Source of the DNA: Gammaproteobacteria bacterium
Lineage (GTDB): Bacteria; Pseudomonadota; Gammaproteobacteria; Steroidobacterales; Steroidobacteraceae
Length of the DNA stretch: 64,000 nt
Assembly (NCBI GenBank): GCA_027315105.1
Contig: DAHUYP010000064.1
Location: 1-64,000, forward strand
Direction: 5' to 3'
Shown one piece after another: positions 1 to 8,460 of this stretch (its first letter is position 1; each line of letters opens with the position of its first letter). The notes beneath the pieces are model-generated. The model was not told the DNA's origin. It did no database searches and saw only the letters and a program-made list of their open reading frames with translations. The position numbers and the translations under genes were made by a program.

Positions 1-7
1 CAGGCCG

Positions 8-430
8 GTGGCACGGCGCCGCGCGGCGGCGGCACCGCCGGCGGCGGCAGCTGCGGCGGCGATTGCAGCCACGGCGCTCGCGAGCGGCGATACGCAGCTG
101 GTGGCCGCGCCCGCGGCGGACGCTGCGCCCGCAGCCGAGGCGCCGAGCGCCGGCCCGCTGCGATTGGACGCCTCGTTGTCGATACGCGAAGTCGGCGAAC
201 GCGTCCTGCAGCTCAAGGCGTGGCTGGCGGCCGGACGATCGGAGTTGGATGTGAGCAAGCTCGAGACCATCGATACCGCGGGGCTGCAGCTGCTGCTGGC
301 GGCCGCCGCCGCCGCGCAGCGCAGCGGCGCACGGCTCAGACTGATCGGCGGCCAGAGGCTGCTGGCCGGCGCCGCCGGCGCCCTCGGGTTGGCCGAACCG
401 CTGACGGCGGCGGCGGAGATACTCCCATGA
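8..430 (+). CDS. STAS-domain protein of the chemotaxis cluster (5' end uncertain)
   Basis: Small STAS-fold (anti-sigma-factor antagonist-like) protein of 140 residues if started at the GTG at 8. The frame stays open to the window edge and no Shine-Dalgarno is visible, so the true start may lie upstream. Residues 1-48 are an Ala/Pro-rich low-complexity stretch; the STAS domain follows, with the core LDVSKLETIDTAGLQLLL. The Thr of IDTAG occupies the place of the phosphorylated Ser/Thr in SpoIIAA-type proteins. Its stop overlaps the next start (ATGA at 427-430), so the two are translationally coupled. By position it belongs to the che cluster that continues with cheR, cheD and cheB. A role in switching by phosphorylation is inference. 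Confidence 0.75.
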   Translation: MARRRAAAAPPAAAAAAAIAATALASGDTQLVAAPAADAAPAAEAPSAGPLRLDASLSIREVGERVLQLKAWLAAGRSELDVSKLETIDTAGLQLLLAAAAAAQRSGARLRLIGGQRLLAGAAGALGLAEPLTAAAEILP

Positions 431-1014
431 GCGCGCCGGATCGCGCGGCGCGCGCGCAGAGTCCGGACGGCGGGGAAGCCGCCGCCACGGCGAATGTCGC
501 CCTGGCCGCGGAGTTGCGGCGATTCCTCGAGCTCGGAGCGGCGCAACTCGATGCCGCCATGCGCGAGAGCGATGCGCGGGTGGACAAGCTCGCCTGCGCG
601 GTCACGGCCGTGTCGACGGATGCGCGCGAACTGGAAATGCACGTGCGGGCGCTGGACGGCGGCAATGCCGAGGAGGCGCAGCGGGCGCGCCAGCGGATCA
701 AGCAGCTGGCGGACGCGCTCGCCGCGCACGTGCAGGCGACGATCACGTCACTGCAGTTCTACGACAAGCTGATACAGCGCCTGACCCACGTGCGCGACGG
801 ACTCGCGATTCCTTCCGATTCCACGGCCAACGCCGTCGATCCGGCGGGAGCGGACTGGAATTCGATGCTCGAGCAGGTGCGCTCGCGCTACAGCATGGTC
901 GAGGAGCGGGTATTGTTCGACTTCATGATGCGCGGCCTGAGTGCCGATCAGATGCTCAAGGCGCTCACCGGACTGCGTGCATCCGCGTCGCCCGGCGAAC
1001 TCGAAGTGTTCTGA
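427..1014 (+). CDS. Uncharacterised helical chemotaxis-cluster protein, CheZ-like candidate
   Basis: Protein of 195 residues starting at the ATG that overlaps the upstream stop. I do not recognise the family with certainty. Composition and heptad-like spacing suggest a mostly helical protein, with coiled coil over roughly residues 30-115 and no signal peptide or membrane segment. The stretch LQFYDKLIQRL places Asp113 and Gln117 in a D-x3-Q arrangement on a helix, the same spacing as the catalytic Asp and Gln of the CheY-P phosphatase CheZ (E. coli D143/Q147 in FQDLTGQ). Length is close to CheZ (about 214). It lies between a STAS gene and cheR, so a CheY-P phosphatase or scaffold role is plausible, but this rests on a short motif and gene context only. 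Confidence 0.7.
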   Translation: MSAPDRAARAQSPDGGEAAATANVALAAELRRFLELGAAQLDAAMRESDARVDKLACAVTAVSTDARELEMHVRALDGGNAEEAQRARQRIKQLADALAAHVQATITSLQFYDKLIQRLTHVRDGLAIPSDSTANAVDPAGADWNSMLEQVRSRYSMVEERVLFDFMMRGLSADQMLKALTGLRASASPGELEVF

Positions 1015-1024
1015 GCGGCGCCAC

Positions 1025-1894
1025 ATGGCCGGGGAGAAGTCAGCCATGGCCGGGGGGGCAGACGGCTCGCTGGCGCGCGAATACGAGTTCTCGGCCGAGG
1101 ATTTCGAGCGTGTGCGCCGGCTGGTGTACCGGCAGATCGGCATCTCGCTGTCCGATTCCAAGCGCGAGCTGGTGTACGGACGGCTGAGCCGCCGGTTGCG
1201 GGCGCTCGGTCTCGAGAGCTTCGACAGCTATCTGAAGATCGTCGAGGCCGACGGCGCACCGGAGCTGCAGCATTTCTGCAATGCCATCACCACCAACCTG
1301 ACCTCGTTCTTCCGGGAGAATCACCACTTCACCTTTCTCGCCACCGAGTGGCTGCCGGCGCTGGAGGTCAGGGCCGGAGCAACGCGGCGCATCCGCATCT
1401 GGTCGGCCGGCTGTTCCACCGGCGAGGAACCGTATTCGATCGCGATGGTGATCCTCGAGACCCTCGGCGAGCTGCGCGGCTGGGATATCCGCATCCTGGC
1501 CACCGACATCGACAGCAACGTGCTGGGTCAGGCCCGCCGCGGGGTCTACGGGGGCGATCGGCTCGAGAAGGTCGAAGGTGATCGCATCCTGCGCTGGTTC
1601 GAGCGGGCGCCCGCGGGCGACGAGTACATGGTGCGCGATGAGGTCAAGAAGCTCGTGACCTTCAATTCGCTCAATCTGATCGGCGCATGGCCGATGCAAG
1701 GCCCGTTCGACCTGATCTTCTGCCGCAATGTCGTGATCTACTTCGACCGCCAGACGCAACGCCAGGTGATCGGCCGCATGGCGGCGCTGCAGCGTCCGGG
1801 CGATTGCCTGATCCTCGGCCATTCCGAATCGCTGCTCAGCATCAGCGACCAATACCGCCTGGTGGGCAACACCATCCATCGGCGGGTGGTCTGA
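1025..1894 (+). CDS. cheR: Chemotaxis protein methyltransferase CheR
   Basis: S-adenosylmethionine-dependent methyltransferase that methylates glutamates in chemoreceptor signalling helices. 289 residues, like E. coli CheR (286). The N-terminal helical domain covers about 20-85 (TTNLTSFFRE). The SAM-binding region WSAGCSTGEEPYSIAM and the late motif FDLIFCRNVVIYF are intact. An ATG at 1046 is an alternative start and has the better ribosome site (GGGGAG about ten bases before it); the ATG at 1025 is the longer choice. The stop overlaps the cheD start (ATGA at 1892-1896). Its counterpart methylesterase CheB and the deamidase CheD follow directly, and a receptor with a CheR-docking tail is next. 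Confidence 0.96.
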   Translation: MAGEKSAMAGGADGSLAREYEFSAEDFERVRRLVYRQIGISLSDSKRELVYGRLSRRLRALGLESFDSYLKIVEADGAPELQHFCNAITTNLTSFFRENHHFTFLATEWLPALEVRAGATRRIRIWSAGCSTGEEPYSIAMVILETLGELRGWDIRILATDIDSNVLGQARRGVYGGDRLEKVEGDRILRWFERAPAGDEYMVRDEVKKLVTFNSLNLIGAWPMQGPFDLIFCRNVVIYFDRQTQRQVIGRMAALQRPGDCLILGHSESLLSISDQYRLVGNTIHRRVV

Positions 1895-2541
1895 TGGAGC
1901 CGCCGTCCGACGCGCGCGTGGCGACCGACAAGCGTGCCAATGCGCAGCAGTTCAGCCACATTCAGCGCCGCTTCGATGCCCGCATCAACGCCGTGGTGGC
2001 GACCCTGCATCCGGGCGACTATTACGTCGCGCTCGAGGGCGAGGTGATCGGCACCGTGCTCGGCTCCTGCGTCTCGGCCTGCGTGCGCGACAATCGCCTG
2101 GGGATAGGCGGCATGAACCATTTCATGCTGCCGGTGGACCAGTCCGAGGGCACGAGCTCCTGGGGCAGAACGGCGAGCGCGGCCACGCGCTTCGGCAACG
2201 TCGCCATGGAGCGGCTCATCAACGGGCTCCTCAAGCTCGGCGCGCGCCGCAGCGACCTGGAGTTCAAGCTGGTGGGCGGCGGCAAGGTGCTCGAGGCGAT
2301 GACCGATGTCGGCTCGCGCAACATCCAGTTCGTGCGGCAATACGTGCAGGCGGAAGGTTTCAAGGTCGTGGGCGAGGACCTGGGCGACGTCTATCCGCGC
2401 AAGGTGCTGTACGATCCGGCGACCGGCAGCGCGCGCGTGAAGCGCCTGCCGCGCACCGACCGGTTGCTGGTAGCGGACGAGAGACGCTACATGAGCGACA
2501 TCGACCATGCCCCGGTCGGCGGCGAAATCGAGCTGTTCTGA
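1894..2541 (+). CDS. cheD: Chemoreceptor glutamine deamidase CheD
   Basis: Deamidates specific glutamines in chemoreceptors, creating sites for CheR. 215 residues. The CheD core is clear: catalytic Cys59 in TVLGSCVSAC and the catalytic His76 in GGMNHFMLP, with further family blocks GGGKVLEAM and RKVLYDPATG. The first 25 and last 25 residues extend beyond a minimal CheD (about 160) and look flexible. Translation is coupled to cheR by an ATGA overlap; cheB follows after 24 bases. CheD can also interact with CheC-type phosphatases in other bacteria; no CheC is in this window. Confidence 0.95.
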   Translation: MEPPSDARVATDKRANAQQFSHIQRRFDARINAVVATLHPGDYYVALEGEVIGTVLGSCVSACVRDNRLGIGGMNHFMLPVDQSEGTSSWGRTASAATRFGNVAMERLINGLLKLGARRSDLEFKLVGGGKVLEAMTDVGSRNIQFVRQYVQAEGFKVVGEDLGDVYPRKVLYDPATGSARVKRLPRTDRLLVADERRYMSDIDHAPVGGEIELF

Positions 2542-2565
2542 CGGCAGGCAGGGAGGCGCAAGCGT

Positions 2566-3666
2566 ATGGAGCGGTCGATTGCAGACAAGCGCATCAAGGT
2601 GCTGATCATCGACGATTCGGCCCTGGTGCGGGCGTTGCTGACGAAGATCCTCGATGCCGAGCCGGCACTCGAGGTCGTCGGCACCGCGCCCGACGCGTTC
2701 GTGGCGCGCGAGAAGATCAAGGCTCTGAACCCCGACGTGCTGACGCTCGACGTCGAGATGCCGCGCATGGACGGCCTGCAGTTCCTGCGCAACCTGATGC
2801 GCCTGCGGCCCATGCCGGTGGTGATGTGCTCGTCGCTGACCGAACGCGGCGCCGACGTGACGTTGACCGCACTGGAGCTCGGCGCGGTCGACTTCGTGAC
2901 CAAACCCAAGATCGACGTCGCCCATGCGCTCGAGGGCTACGCCGACGAGCTGATCCAGAAGATCAAGGTGGCGGCGGTGGCGCGCGTGCGTGCGCTCGCG
3001 CCGCGCCCGGCGCCGGCCGGTGCGCCGGCGGAGGGCCAGCGGCCCGCGGGCGCGCTGCATTTCCGGACCACCGATCAGATCGTCGCCATCGGCGCCTCGA
3101 CCGGCGGCACCGAGGCGATCCGCGAGGTGCTGTCGCGGCTGCCCGCAGATGCCCCCGGCACCGTCATCACGCAGCACATTCCGCGGGCGTTCAGCGGCCA
3201 GTTCGCGGCCCGCATGGACAGCTGCTCGCAGCTCAGCGTACGCGAGGCCGAGGACGGTGCGCTGATTCAGCCGGGCCTGGCCTTCATCGCCCCCGGCGAT
3301 CGGCATCTGCTGGTCGAGCGCGACGGTGCACGCTACCGCTGCCGGCTGCGCGATAGCGAGCCGGTGAACCGCCACCGGCCGAGCGTGGACGTGCTGTTTC
3401 GCTCCGTGGCCGAGAACGTCGGGGCCAACGCCATGGGTGTGATCCTGACCGGCATGGGCGCCGACGGCGCCCGCGGCCTCAAGCAGATGCGCGATAAGGG
3501 GGCGGTCACGATCGCGCAGGACGAGAAGACCAGCGTGGTCTGGGGGATGCCCGGCGCGTCGGTCGCGCTCGGGGCGGTCGACCACGTCCTGCCGATCGAG
3601 AAGATCGCCGAGGGGCTGGCGCATTTCGCCGAGTCGAAGGAACAGCGACGTGTCGCCGGAAGCTGA
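2566..3666 (+). CDS. cheB: Chemotaxis response regulator protein-glutamate methylesterase CheB
   Basis: Two-domain CheB of 366 residues that removes receptor methyl groups when phosphorylated by CheA. The receiver domain (about 11-130) has the acidic pair IIDDS, phospho-acceptor Asp62 in [12 protein letters not shown] and the conserved Lys of VTKPK. After an Ala/Pro linker (145-165), the methylesterase domain carries the catalytic triad Ser178 (GASTGG), His204 (ITQHIP) and Asp300 (GMGADG), matching the E. coli S164/H190/D286 pattern. The start at 2566 has a good GGAGG nine bases upstream. It ends the STAS-cheR-cheD-cheB transcription unit; the receptor downstream has its own promoter. Confidence 0.97.
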   Translation: MERSIADKRIKVLIIDDSALVRALLTKILDAEPALEVVGTAPDAFVAREKIKALNPDVLTLDVEMPRMDGLQFLRNLMRLRPMPVVMCSSLTERGADVTLTALELGAVDFVTKPKIDVAHALEGYADELIQKIKVAAVARVRALAPRPAPAGAPAEGQRPAGALHFRTTDQIVAIGASTGGTEAIREVLSRLPADAPGTVITQHIPRAFSGQFAARMDSCSQLSVREAEDGALIQPGLAFIAPGDRHLLVERDGARYRCRLRDSEPVNRHRPSVDVLFRSVAENVGANAMGVILTGMGADGARGLKQMRDKGAVTIAQDEKTSVVWGMPGASVALGAVDHVLPIEKIAEGLAHFAESKEQRRVAGS

Positions 3667-3686
3667 ACAAATCCCGGGCGGCGGCA

Positions 3687-3713
3687 TCAAGTTTTGCGCG
3701 CCGCGGCCGAAAC
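3687..3713 (+). promoter_or_regulatory. Sigma-28 (FliA)-type promoter for the chemoreceptor
   Basis: TCAAGTTT at 3687-3694, an 11-base spacer, then GCCGAAAC at 3706-3713. The flagellar sigma-28 consensus is TAAAGTTT-N11-GCCGATAA, so the -35 differs at one base and the -10 keeps GCCGA, with the exact spacer length. Expected transcription start near 3720, leaving about 100 bases of leader before the ATG at 3820. The same segment contains a 7-bp inverted repeat (CAAGTTT/AAACTTG) as a by-product. Confidence 0.65.
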
Positions 3714-3819
3714 TTGCATCAGGACCTGGCCGGATTTCGGCAATTGATCCGCGCGCGTTGCAGCAATGTGACGCAGTTCGCAACTCAGAGTCTGGCAGCA
3801 TCGAGTTGGAGACGTGCCC

Positions 3820-6039
3820 ATGAGCCGTTGGATTCGCAGTCTTAAATTTTCGACCAAGCTGACGGTGATCGTCGTCGCGGCGATGGTGCCCATGGTCGTG
3901 CTGACCGTGCTGTACCTGTCCGAGAAGCAGAAGAACATCGAGGTCGCCGGCCGGCAGCTGGCCGGCCTGCACGCCTACCAGAACCTCGAGGCGATGCTGC
4001 TGCCGATCGGCATGCACGAGATCTGGAGCGCCGCGGCGGCGGCCGGCGAGAGTGTGGGTGACAAGCTGCAGGCTGCCGGCAACGACGTCGAGCGCGCCAT
4101 GAGCCAGCAGGAGGCGATGCACGATGACTACGGCGCGCCTGCGGGCGAGCAGCAGCGGCGCTGGAACGACATCAAATCGGCCTGGAACGCCATCGTATCG
4201 AGCCGGCCGGCGTCGGTGGCCGACGTGGTGCGCGCGCATAGCCAGATGCGGCGCAAGGTGCTCGAGTACCGGGACTACATCGCGACCACCTCGGATCTGG
4301 CGCTCGACAGCGATCCGGTGACCCATTTCCTGATCGACGCCACGGTCATGCAGCTGCCGAATTACGAGAGCTACGTGACCGAGATGCGCTCGCACGCCGC
4401 CAGCGTCGGCGCGGCCGGCAAGTCGAACCCGGCGGATCTCGAGGAGATCGGCCGCACTCAGGCGCTCGCGCAGGGCGCCCTGGAGCAGATCGACGACGAC
4501 ATCCGCCAGGCGGCGGAAGGCGGCGCCGCCGGCGAGGCGGTGCGGGCGAGCGCCGGGCAGATGCTGGGACAGGTCAAGAGCGCATTCGACGGCTTCCGCA
4601 AGTACGTCAAGCAGAGCGTGACCGGCGGCACCGCCGATTCGCTGGATGCGGTGCTGCAGAATGCGGCGCAGCTGACCCCGGCGATCAGCAGCTTTCACGA
4701 CTCGATGCAGCGGGCGACCGAGAAGCAGCTGATGCATTCCGCGGACCGGCTGCGCGGCACGCGCGATCGCATGGTGCTGCTGGTGGCCCTGTCGCTGCTG
4801 GTGGGCGTAGGCTCGATGATCATCGTCACCCTGACCACGGTCGGCGGCATGAATCACGCGGTCACGGTCGTCTCGCGCCTGGCGGAGGGCGACTACACGC
4901 ACGAGATCAAGGTGGACGGCAGCGACGAGCTGGCGCGCATCATGCAGGCGCTCAACGCGATGCAAGGCAAGCTCAGCGGCGTGCTCAGCGGCGTGAAGGA
5001 CAGCGCGGTCACGGTCGCGGCGGCGGCGCGGCAGATCAACGCCGGCACTGCGGATCTGTCCTCGCGCACCGAGCAGCAGGCCGCGAACCTCGAGGAGACC
5101 GCATCTTCGATGGAGGAGATGACTTCGACGGTGAAGCAGAATGCCGATAATGCCAAGCTCGCCAACAAGCTGGCGCAGGACGCCCGCGGCCAGGCCGAGC
5201 ACGGCGGCACGGTCGTGCAGCAGGCCGTGTCGGCGATGGGCGCGATCGACGTGGCCAGCAAGAAGATCGCCGACATCATCTCGGTCATCGACGAGATCGC
5301 GTTCCAGACCAATCTGCTGGCGCTGAACGCGGCGGTCGAAGCGGCGCGCGCCGGCGATCAGGGCCGTGGTTTCGCGGTCGTTGCCAGCGAGGTCCGCAAT
5401 CTCGCGCAGCGCAGCGCCTCGGCGGCGAAGGAGATCAAGGATCTCATTCACGACAGCGTCAGCAAGGTCGAGGAGGGCAGCCGGCTGGTGAGCGAGTCGG
5501 GCCGACACCTCGGCGAGATCGTGGCCTCGGTCAAGAAGGTCAGCGATGTGGTCGGGGAGATCTCCAGCGCCAGCCAGGAGCAGGCGGCGAGCGCCGACGA
5601 GATCAGTCGCGCCGTGATGAAGATGGACGAGGGCACGCAGCAGAATGCCGCCATGGTGGAGCAGGCCAGCGCTGCGGCAGCCTCGATGAACGACCAGGCC
5701 GTACGGCTATCGGAAGTGACGGCATTCTTCAAGCTGCGCGGCGCCGATGGTCGCGGGCCCGGCAACGCGGAATACTTCGGCTCCGGCGCCGTGCAACGAT
5801 CGACGGCACCGGCGTCGCCCACGCCGCCGGCCAAGCCGGCGGCGGCCCCCAAGAGCAACCCCGCGGCGCGCACGGAACGCCGCGCGGCCGCACGGCCGTG
5901 GTCGGCGCCGGGCGCAGCGCCGGCCGCAGCGCCGGCTGCCGCGCCGGCTGCCGCCCCGCGGCCGGCGCTGCGCAAGGAACCCCCGGCCGCGCCGCCGGCG
6001 GCTCCCATGGCCTCGGGCAGCGACTGGAGCGAGTTCTAG
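3820..6039 (+). CDS. Methyl-accepting chemotaxis protein with C-terminal CheR/CheB tether
   Basis: Membrane chemoreceptor of 739 residues; GGAG eight bases upstream supports the ATG at 3820. Topology: cytoplasmic start, TM1 about 13-33, periplasmic helical sensor about 34-315, TM2 about 317-341, HAMP about 342-395, then the cytoplasmic signalling hairpin whose tip [20 protein letters not shown] lies near residues 492-512. From about residue 640 to the end there is a long Ala/Pro-rich flexible linker that finishes in DWSEF. This fits the xWxxF pentapeptide that docks CheR and CheB at the end of high-abundance receptors such as Tar (NWETF). The ligand cannot be predicted from sequence. It probably works with the cheR/cheD/cheB genes just upstream and has its own sigma-28-type promoter. 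Confidence 0.95.
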   Translation: MSRWIRSLKFSTKLTVIVVAAMVPMVVLTVLYLSEKQKNIEVAGRQLAGLHAYQNLEAMLLPIGMHEIWSAAAAAGESVGDKLQAAGNDVERAMSQQEAMHDDYGAPAGEQQRRWNDIKSAWNAIVSSRPASVADVVRAHSQMRRKVLEYRDYIATTSDLALDSDPVTHFLIDATVMQLPNYESYVTEMRSHAASVGAAGKSNPADLEEIGRTQALAQGALEQIDDDIRQAAEGGAAGEAVRASAGQMLGQVKSAFDGFRKYVKQSVTGGTADSLDAVLQNAAQLTPAISSFHDSMQRATEKQLMHSADRLRGTRDRMVLLVALSLLVGVGSMIIVTLTTVGGMNHAVTVVSRLAEGDYTHEIKVDGSDELARIMQALNAMQGKLSGVLSGVKDSAVTVAAAARQINAGTADLSSRTEQQAANLEETASSMEEMTSTVKQNADNAKLANKLAQDARGQAEHGGTVVQQAVSAMGAIDVASKKIADIISVIDEIAFQTNLLALNAAVEAARAGDQGRGFAVVASEVRNLAQRSASAAKEIKDLIHDSVSKVEEGSRLVSESGRHLGEIVASVKKVSDVVGEISSASQEQAASADEISRAVMKMDEGTQQNAAMVEQASAAAASMNDQAVRLSEVTAFFKLRGADGRGPGNAEYFGSGAVQRSTAPASPTPPAKPAAAPKSNPAARTERRAAARPWSAPGAAPAAAPAAAPAAAPRPALRKEPPAAPPAAPMASGSDWSEF

Positions 6040-6087
6040 AGGTCCGTGTGCCGCGGCGCAGGAGTCAACGACGGCTGATGCGAAGGG

Positions 6088-6993
6088 ATGATGAGCGTAC
6101 ATAATTCCAATCCGGCAAGTGCTGCGCCGGTGCAGCGTGACGCCAGCATGGAGGCGTTCGAGTTCGTGCGCGAGCTGGCGAGCGCGCTGACGTCGAGCGC
6201 GATCGAGCTGCCGAGCTTTCCGGACGTCGCGGTGCGGGTGCAGAAGGTCCTGTCGGAGGATTCCGCGAACTCGGCGCGCGTGATGCGCGTGCTCGGGGCC
6301 GAGCCGGTGCTGGCGGCCCGCGTGCTGTCGATGGCCAATTCGGCGGCGCTCAACCCGGCGGGCAAATCGGTGGCCGACCTGCGTGCGGCCGTCACCCGCC
6401 TGGGATTCGACGCGCTGCGCTCGGCGGTGATCGGCTTTGCGATGGCGCAGCTGCGCCGGGCCAAGTCGTTCAAAGGCATCGAGCGGCACTTGAACGTGCT
6501 CTGGCAGCACAGCGTGCTGGTCGCGGCACTGTCGTTCGTGGTGGCGCGGCGTAGCGCCAGGATCAGTCCCGATACGGCAATGCTCACCGGCCTGGTGCAT
6601 GGGGTCGGCAAGCTCTACATTCTGACGCACTCGATGCGCCATCCGGTGCTGTTCGGCGACCAGGCGATGTACCAGCGCATCGTGCGCGACTGGCACGGCA
6701 ACATCGCCAAGGCGCTGCTCGAGAGCTGGTATGTGGCCGACGAAATCGTCAACGCGGTGCACAGCTACGAGGACGACGCGCGCGAGCCGCGCGGCGCCGG
6801 CGGCGTGCTGGCCGACGTCCTCGAAGTCGCCGAAGCGCTCTCCATGTACAAGGATTCTGCCGAGCTGATTCGCGCCCGGGTCGAGGGCCGCAAGGCGGCC
6901 GTGCGCCTGGGGCTCGATGCCGACACCTGCCAGGCGCTGGTGACCGAATCGGCCGCGGAACTCGCGGCCCTGCGCGACGCGCTCGGGCATTGA
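6088..6993 (+). CDS. HDOD-domain signalling protein
   Basis: 301-residue protein made of a single HDOD domain (about 35-240), a relative of HD phosphohydrolases usually without catalytic metal ligands. Family features are LPSFPDVAVRVQKVL, the VLSMANSAAL segment and AVTRLGFDALRSAVIG; at the HD position the sequence reads GLVHGVGKL, where the Asp of HD is absent, so hydrolase activity is unlikely. HDOD proteins act as non-enzymatic signalling or scaffold modules in motility and c-di-GMP pathways. Adjacent ATGs at 6088 and 6091 are both possible, behind a weak AAGGG. It follows the receptor by 48 bases and is probably co-transcribed. Confidence 0.88.
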   Translation: MMSVHNSNPASAAPVQRDASMEAFEFVRELASALTSSAIELPSFPDVAVRVQKVLSEDSANSARVMRVLGAEPVLAARVLSMANSAALNPAGKSVADLRAAVTRLGFDALRSAVIGFAMAQLRRAKSFKGIERHLNVLWQHSVLVAALSFVVARRSARISPDTAMLTGLVHGVGKLYILTHSMRHPVLFGDQAMYQRIVRDWHGNIAKALLESWYVADEIVNAVHSYEDDAREPRGAGGVLADVLEVAEALSMYKDSAELIRARVEGRKAAVRLGLDADTCQALVTESAAELAALRDALGH

Positions 6994-7103
6994 CGGCCGC
7001 CGCGGGCCGTCAGGCCGGCGCGCGCCAACTGCGCTCGTGCGCCGCGCTCGCGGCAAGTCGGGTAGGATGGTTCTCCGAGCGGTCCGCGCGCCCGTGGACC
7101 GTG

Positions 7104-7135
7104 CCCCAATACCATCCGGCCCCAATACCATCCGG
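7104..7135 (+). repeat. Perfect 16-bp tandem duplication before the efflux gene
   Basis: CCCCAATACCATCCGG occurs twice with no gap (7104-7119 and 7120-7135), ending one base before the AAGGA ribosome site of the MFS gene at 7149. The duplication lies in the 5' leader or promoter region. Confidence 0.95.
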
Positions 7136-7148
7136 CAAGGACCTGGCG

Positions 7149-8432
7149 ATGCGATTCGAGGCCCCGGGCCCCCGATCCACGTTCATCGGCTTTCGCGAAT
7201 TCCTGGCGCTGACGGCCGCGCTGATGGCGACGCAGGCGCTCGCCGTCGACACCATGCTGCCGGCGCTGCCGACCATCGGCGAAGCCCTGGGGCTGAGCAA
7301 CGCCAATCGCGGCCAGTGGATCGTGACCGCCTACATCGTCGGCGTGGGCATGGGGCAATTGTTCTGGGGCCTGATCTCCGACCGCTTCGGGCGCCGGCCG
7401 GCGCTGTTGAGCGGCCTGGCGGCGTACGCCGCGGCGGCGGTGCTGTCGGGGCTGACGAGCAGCTTTGCGACCCTGCTCTTCTGGCGCCTCGTGCACGGCG
7501 CGTCCGCCGCCAGCATGGTGGTGGCGCGTTCGGTGGTGCGCGACCTGTACTCCGGCCGCCAGATGGCACGCGTGATGTCCCTGACCTTCATCGTGTTCCT
7601 GGTGGTGCCGGTGATGGCTCCGAGCCTCGGCCAGCTGATCCTGTGGCTGGCGCCGTGGCGCTGCATCTTCGTCATCTTCGGTGTGTTTGCGGCCGGCGTG
7701 TGGCTGTGGGTGCTGTTGCGGCTGCCGGAGACGCTGCACCCCGAGTACCGCCTGGCGCTGACGCGGCGGCACATCGTGCATGCCGCCAAGCTGGTGCTGG
7801 GCGAGCGTGCATCGCTGTGCTACACGCTGGCGATGACGGTGATGTTCGGCGCCTTGCTGGCGTACATCGGCATGGTGCAGCAGATATTCGCCGACGTCTT
7901 TCATCGCGCCGCTCTGATGCCGGTCATATTCGCGCTCTGCGCCGCCTCGATGGCCGTCACGTCATTCCTGAATTCCAGGATCGTGGAACGGGTGGGCATG
8001 CGGATCATCTCGCAGGCCGGCCTGCTGGTGTACCTCGGGGCCACCGGGCTGCACGTTCTGGTGGCGCTGTTCGGCTACGAGCGGCTCTGGACCTTCGTGA
8101 TCCTGCAGTCGGCGACCCTGGCCTGCTTTGGCCTGGCGATGTCGAATTTCGGCGCCATGGCGATGGAGCCGGTCGGCTCGGTGGCCGGCATCGGCGCCGC
8201 GCTGCAGGGTTTCGCGACCACCTTCGGCGGTGCGCTGCTCGGCGCCGTCATCGGCCGGGGTTTCCACGGCTCCACGCTGCCGCTGGCGCTGGGCGCCTTC
8301 CTCTGCGGCCTGGCGAGCCTGGCGTTCGTGCTGCTGGCCGAACGCGGGCGCCTGTTTCGGCCGCACCACGCGCGCGACGCCGGACTCGCGGACAGCGGCG
8401 GCGCGAGCCTGAAGCGCCTCGGCGCGCACTAG
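7149..8432 (+). CDS. Bcr/CflA-type MFS drug efflux transporter
   Basis: Twelve-helix major facilitator of 427 residues in the inner membrane, most like the Bcr/CflA drug:H+ antiporters. Diagnostic features are the first helix block QALAVDTMLPALPTIG, the motif A loop GLISDRFGRRPALL between TM2 and TM3, and the motif C-like VPVMAPSLGQLI in TM5. The ATG at 7149 follows AAGGA at good spacing; an open frame further upstream has no usable start. It stands alone, with a glutathione transferase 28 bases downstream in the same direction. Substrate unknown. A 16-bp tandem duplication lies directly upstream and could influence expression. Confidence 0.9.
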   Translation: MRFEAPGPRSTFIGFREFLALTAALMATQALAVDTMLPALPTIGEALGLSNANRGQWIVTAYIVGVGMGQLFWGLISDRFGRRPALLSGLAAYAAAAVLSGLTSSFATLLFWRLVHGASAASMVVARSVVRDLYSGRQMARVMSLTFIVFLVVPVMAPSLGQLILWLAPWRCIFVIFGVFAAGVWLWVLLRLPETLHPEYRLALTRRHIVHAAKLVLGERASLCYTLAMTVMFGALLAYIGMVQQIFADVFHRAALMPVIFALCAASMAVTSFLNSRIVERVGMRIISQAGLLVYLGATGLHVLVALFGYERLWTFVILQSATLACFGLAMSNFGAMAMEPVGSVAGIGAALQGFATTFGGALLGAVIGRGFHGSTLPLALGAFLCGLASLAFVLLAERGRLFRPHHARDAGLADSGGASLKRLGAH

Positions 8433-8460
8433 CGATAACCAGCATGGTACCTTTGCCGCC

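Noticed and set aside
1738-5508. A 1256-codon open frame on the minus strand opposite cheD, cheB and the receptor
   Set aside because: Its product is His/Arg/Leu-rich nonsense without domains, and the plus strand carries well recognised genes. Long antisense frames are expected at this GC content.
7104-7135. Tandem repeats as part of a CRISPR array
   Set aside because: The units are directly adjacent, without spacers, as are the repeats at 14994, 34919, 41964 and 46790.
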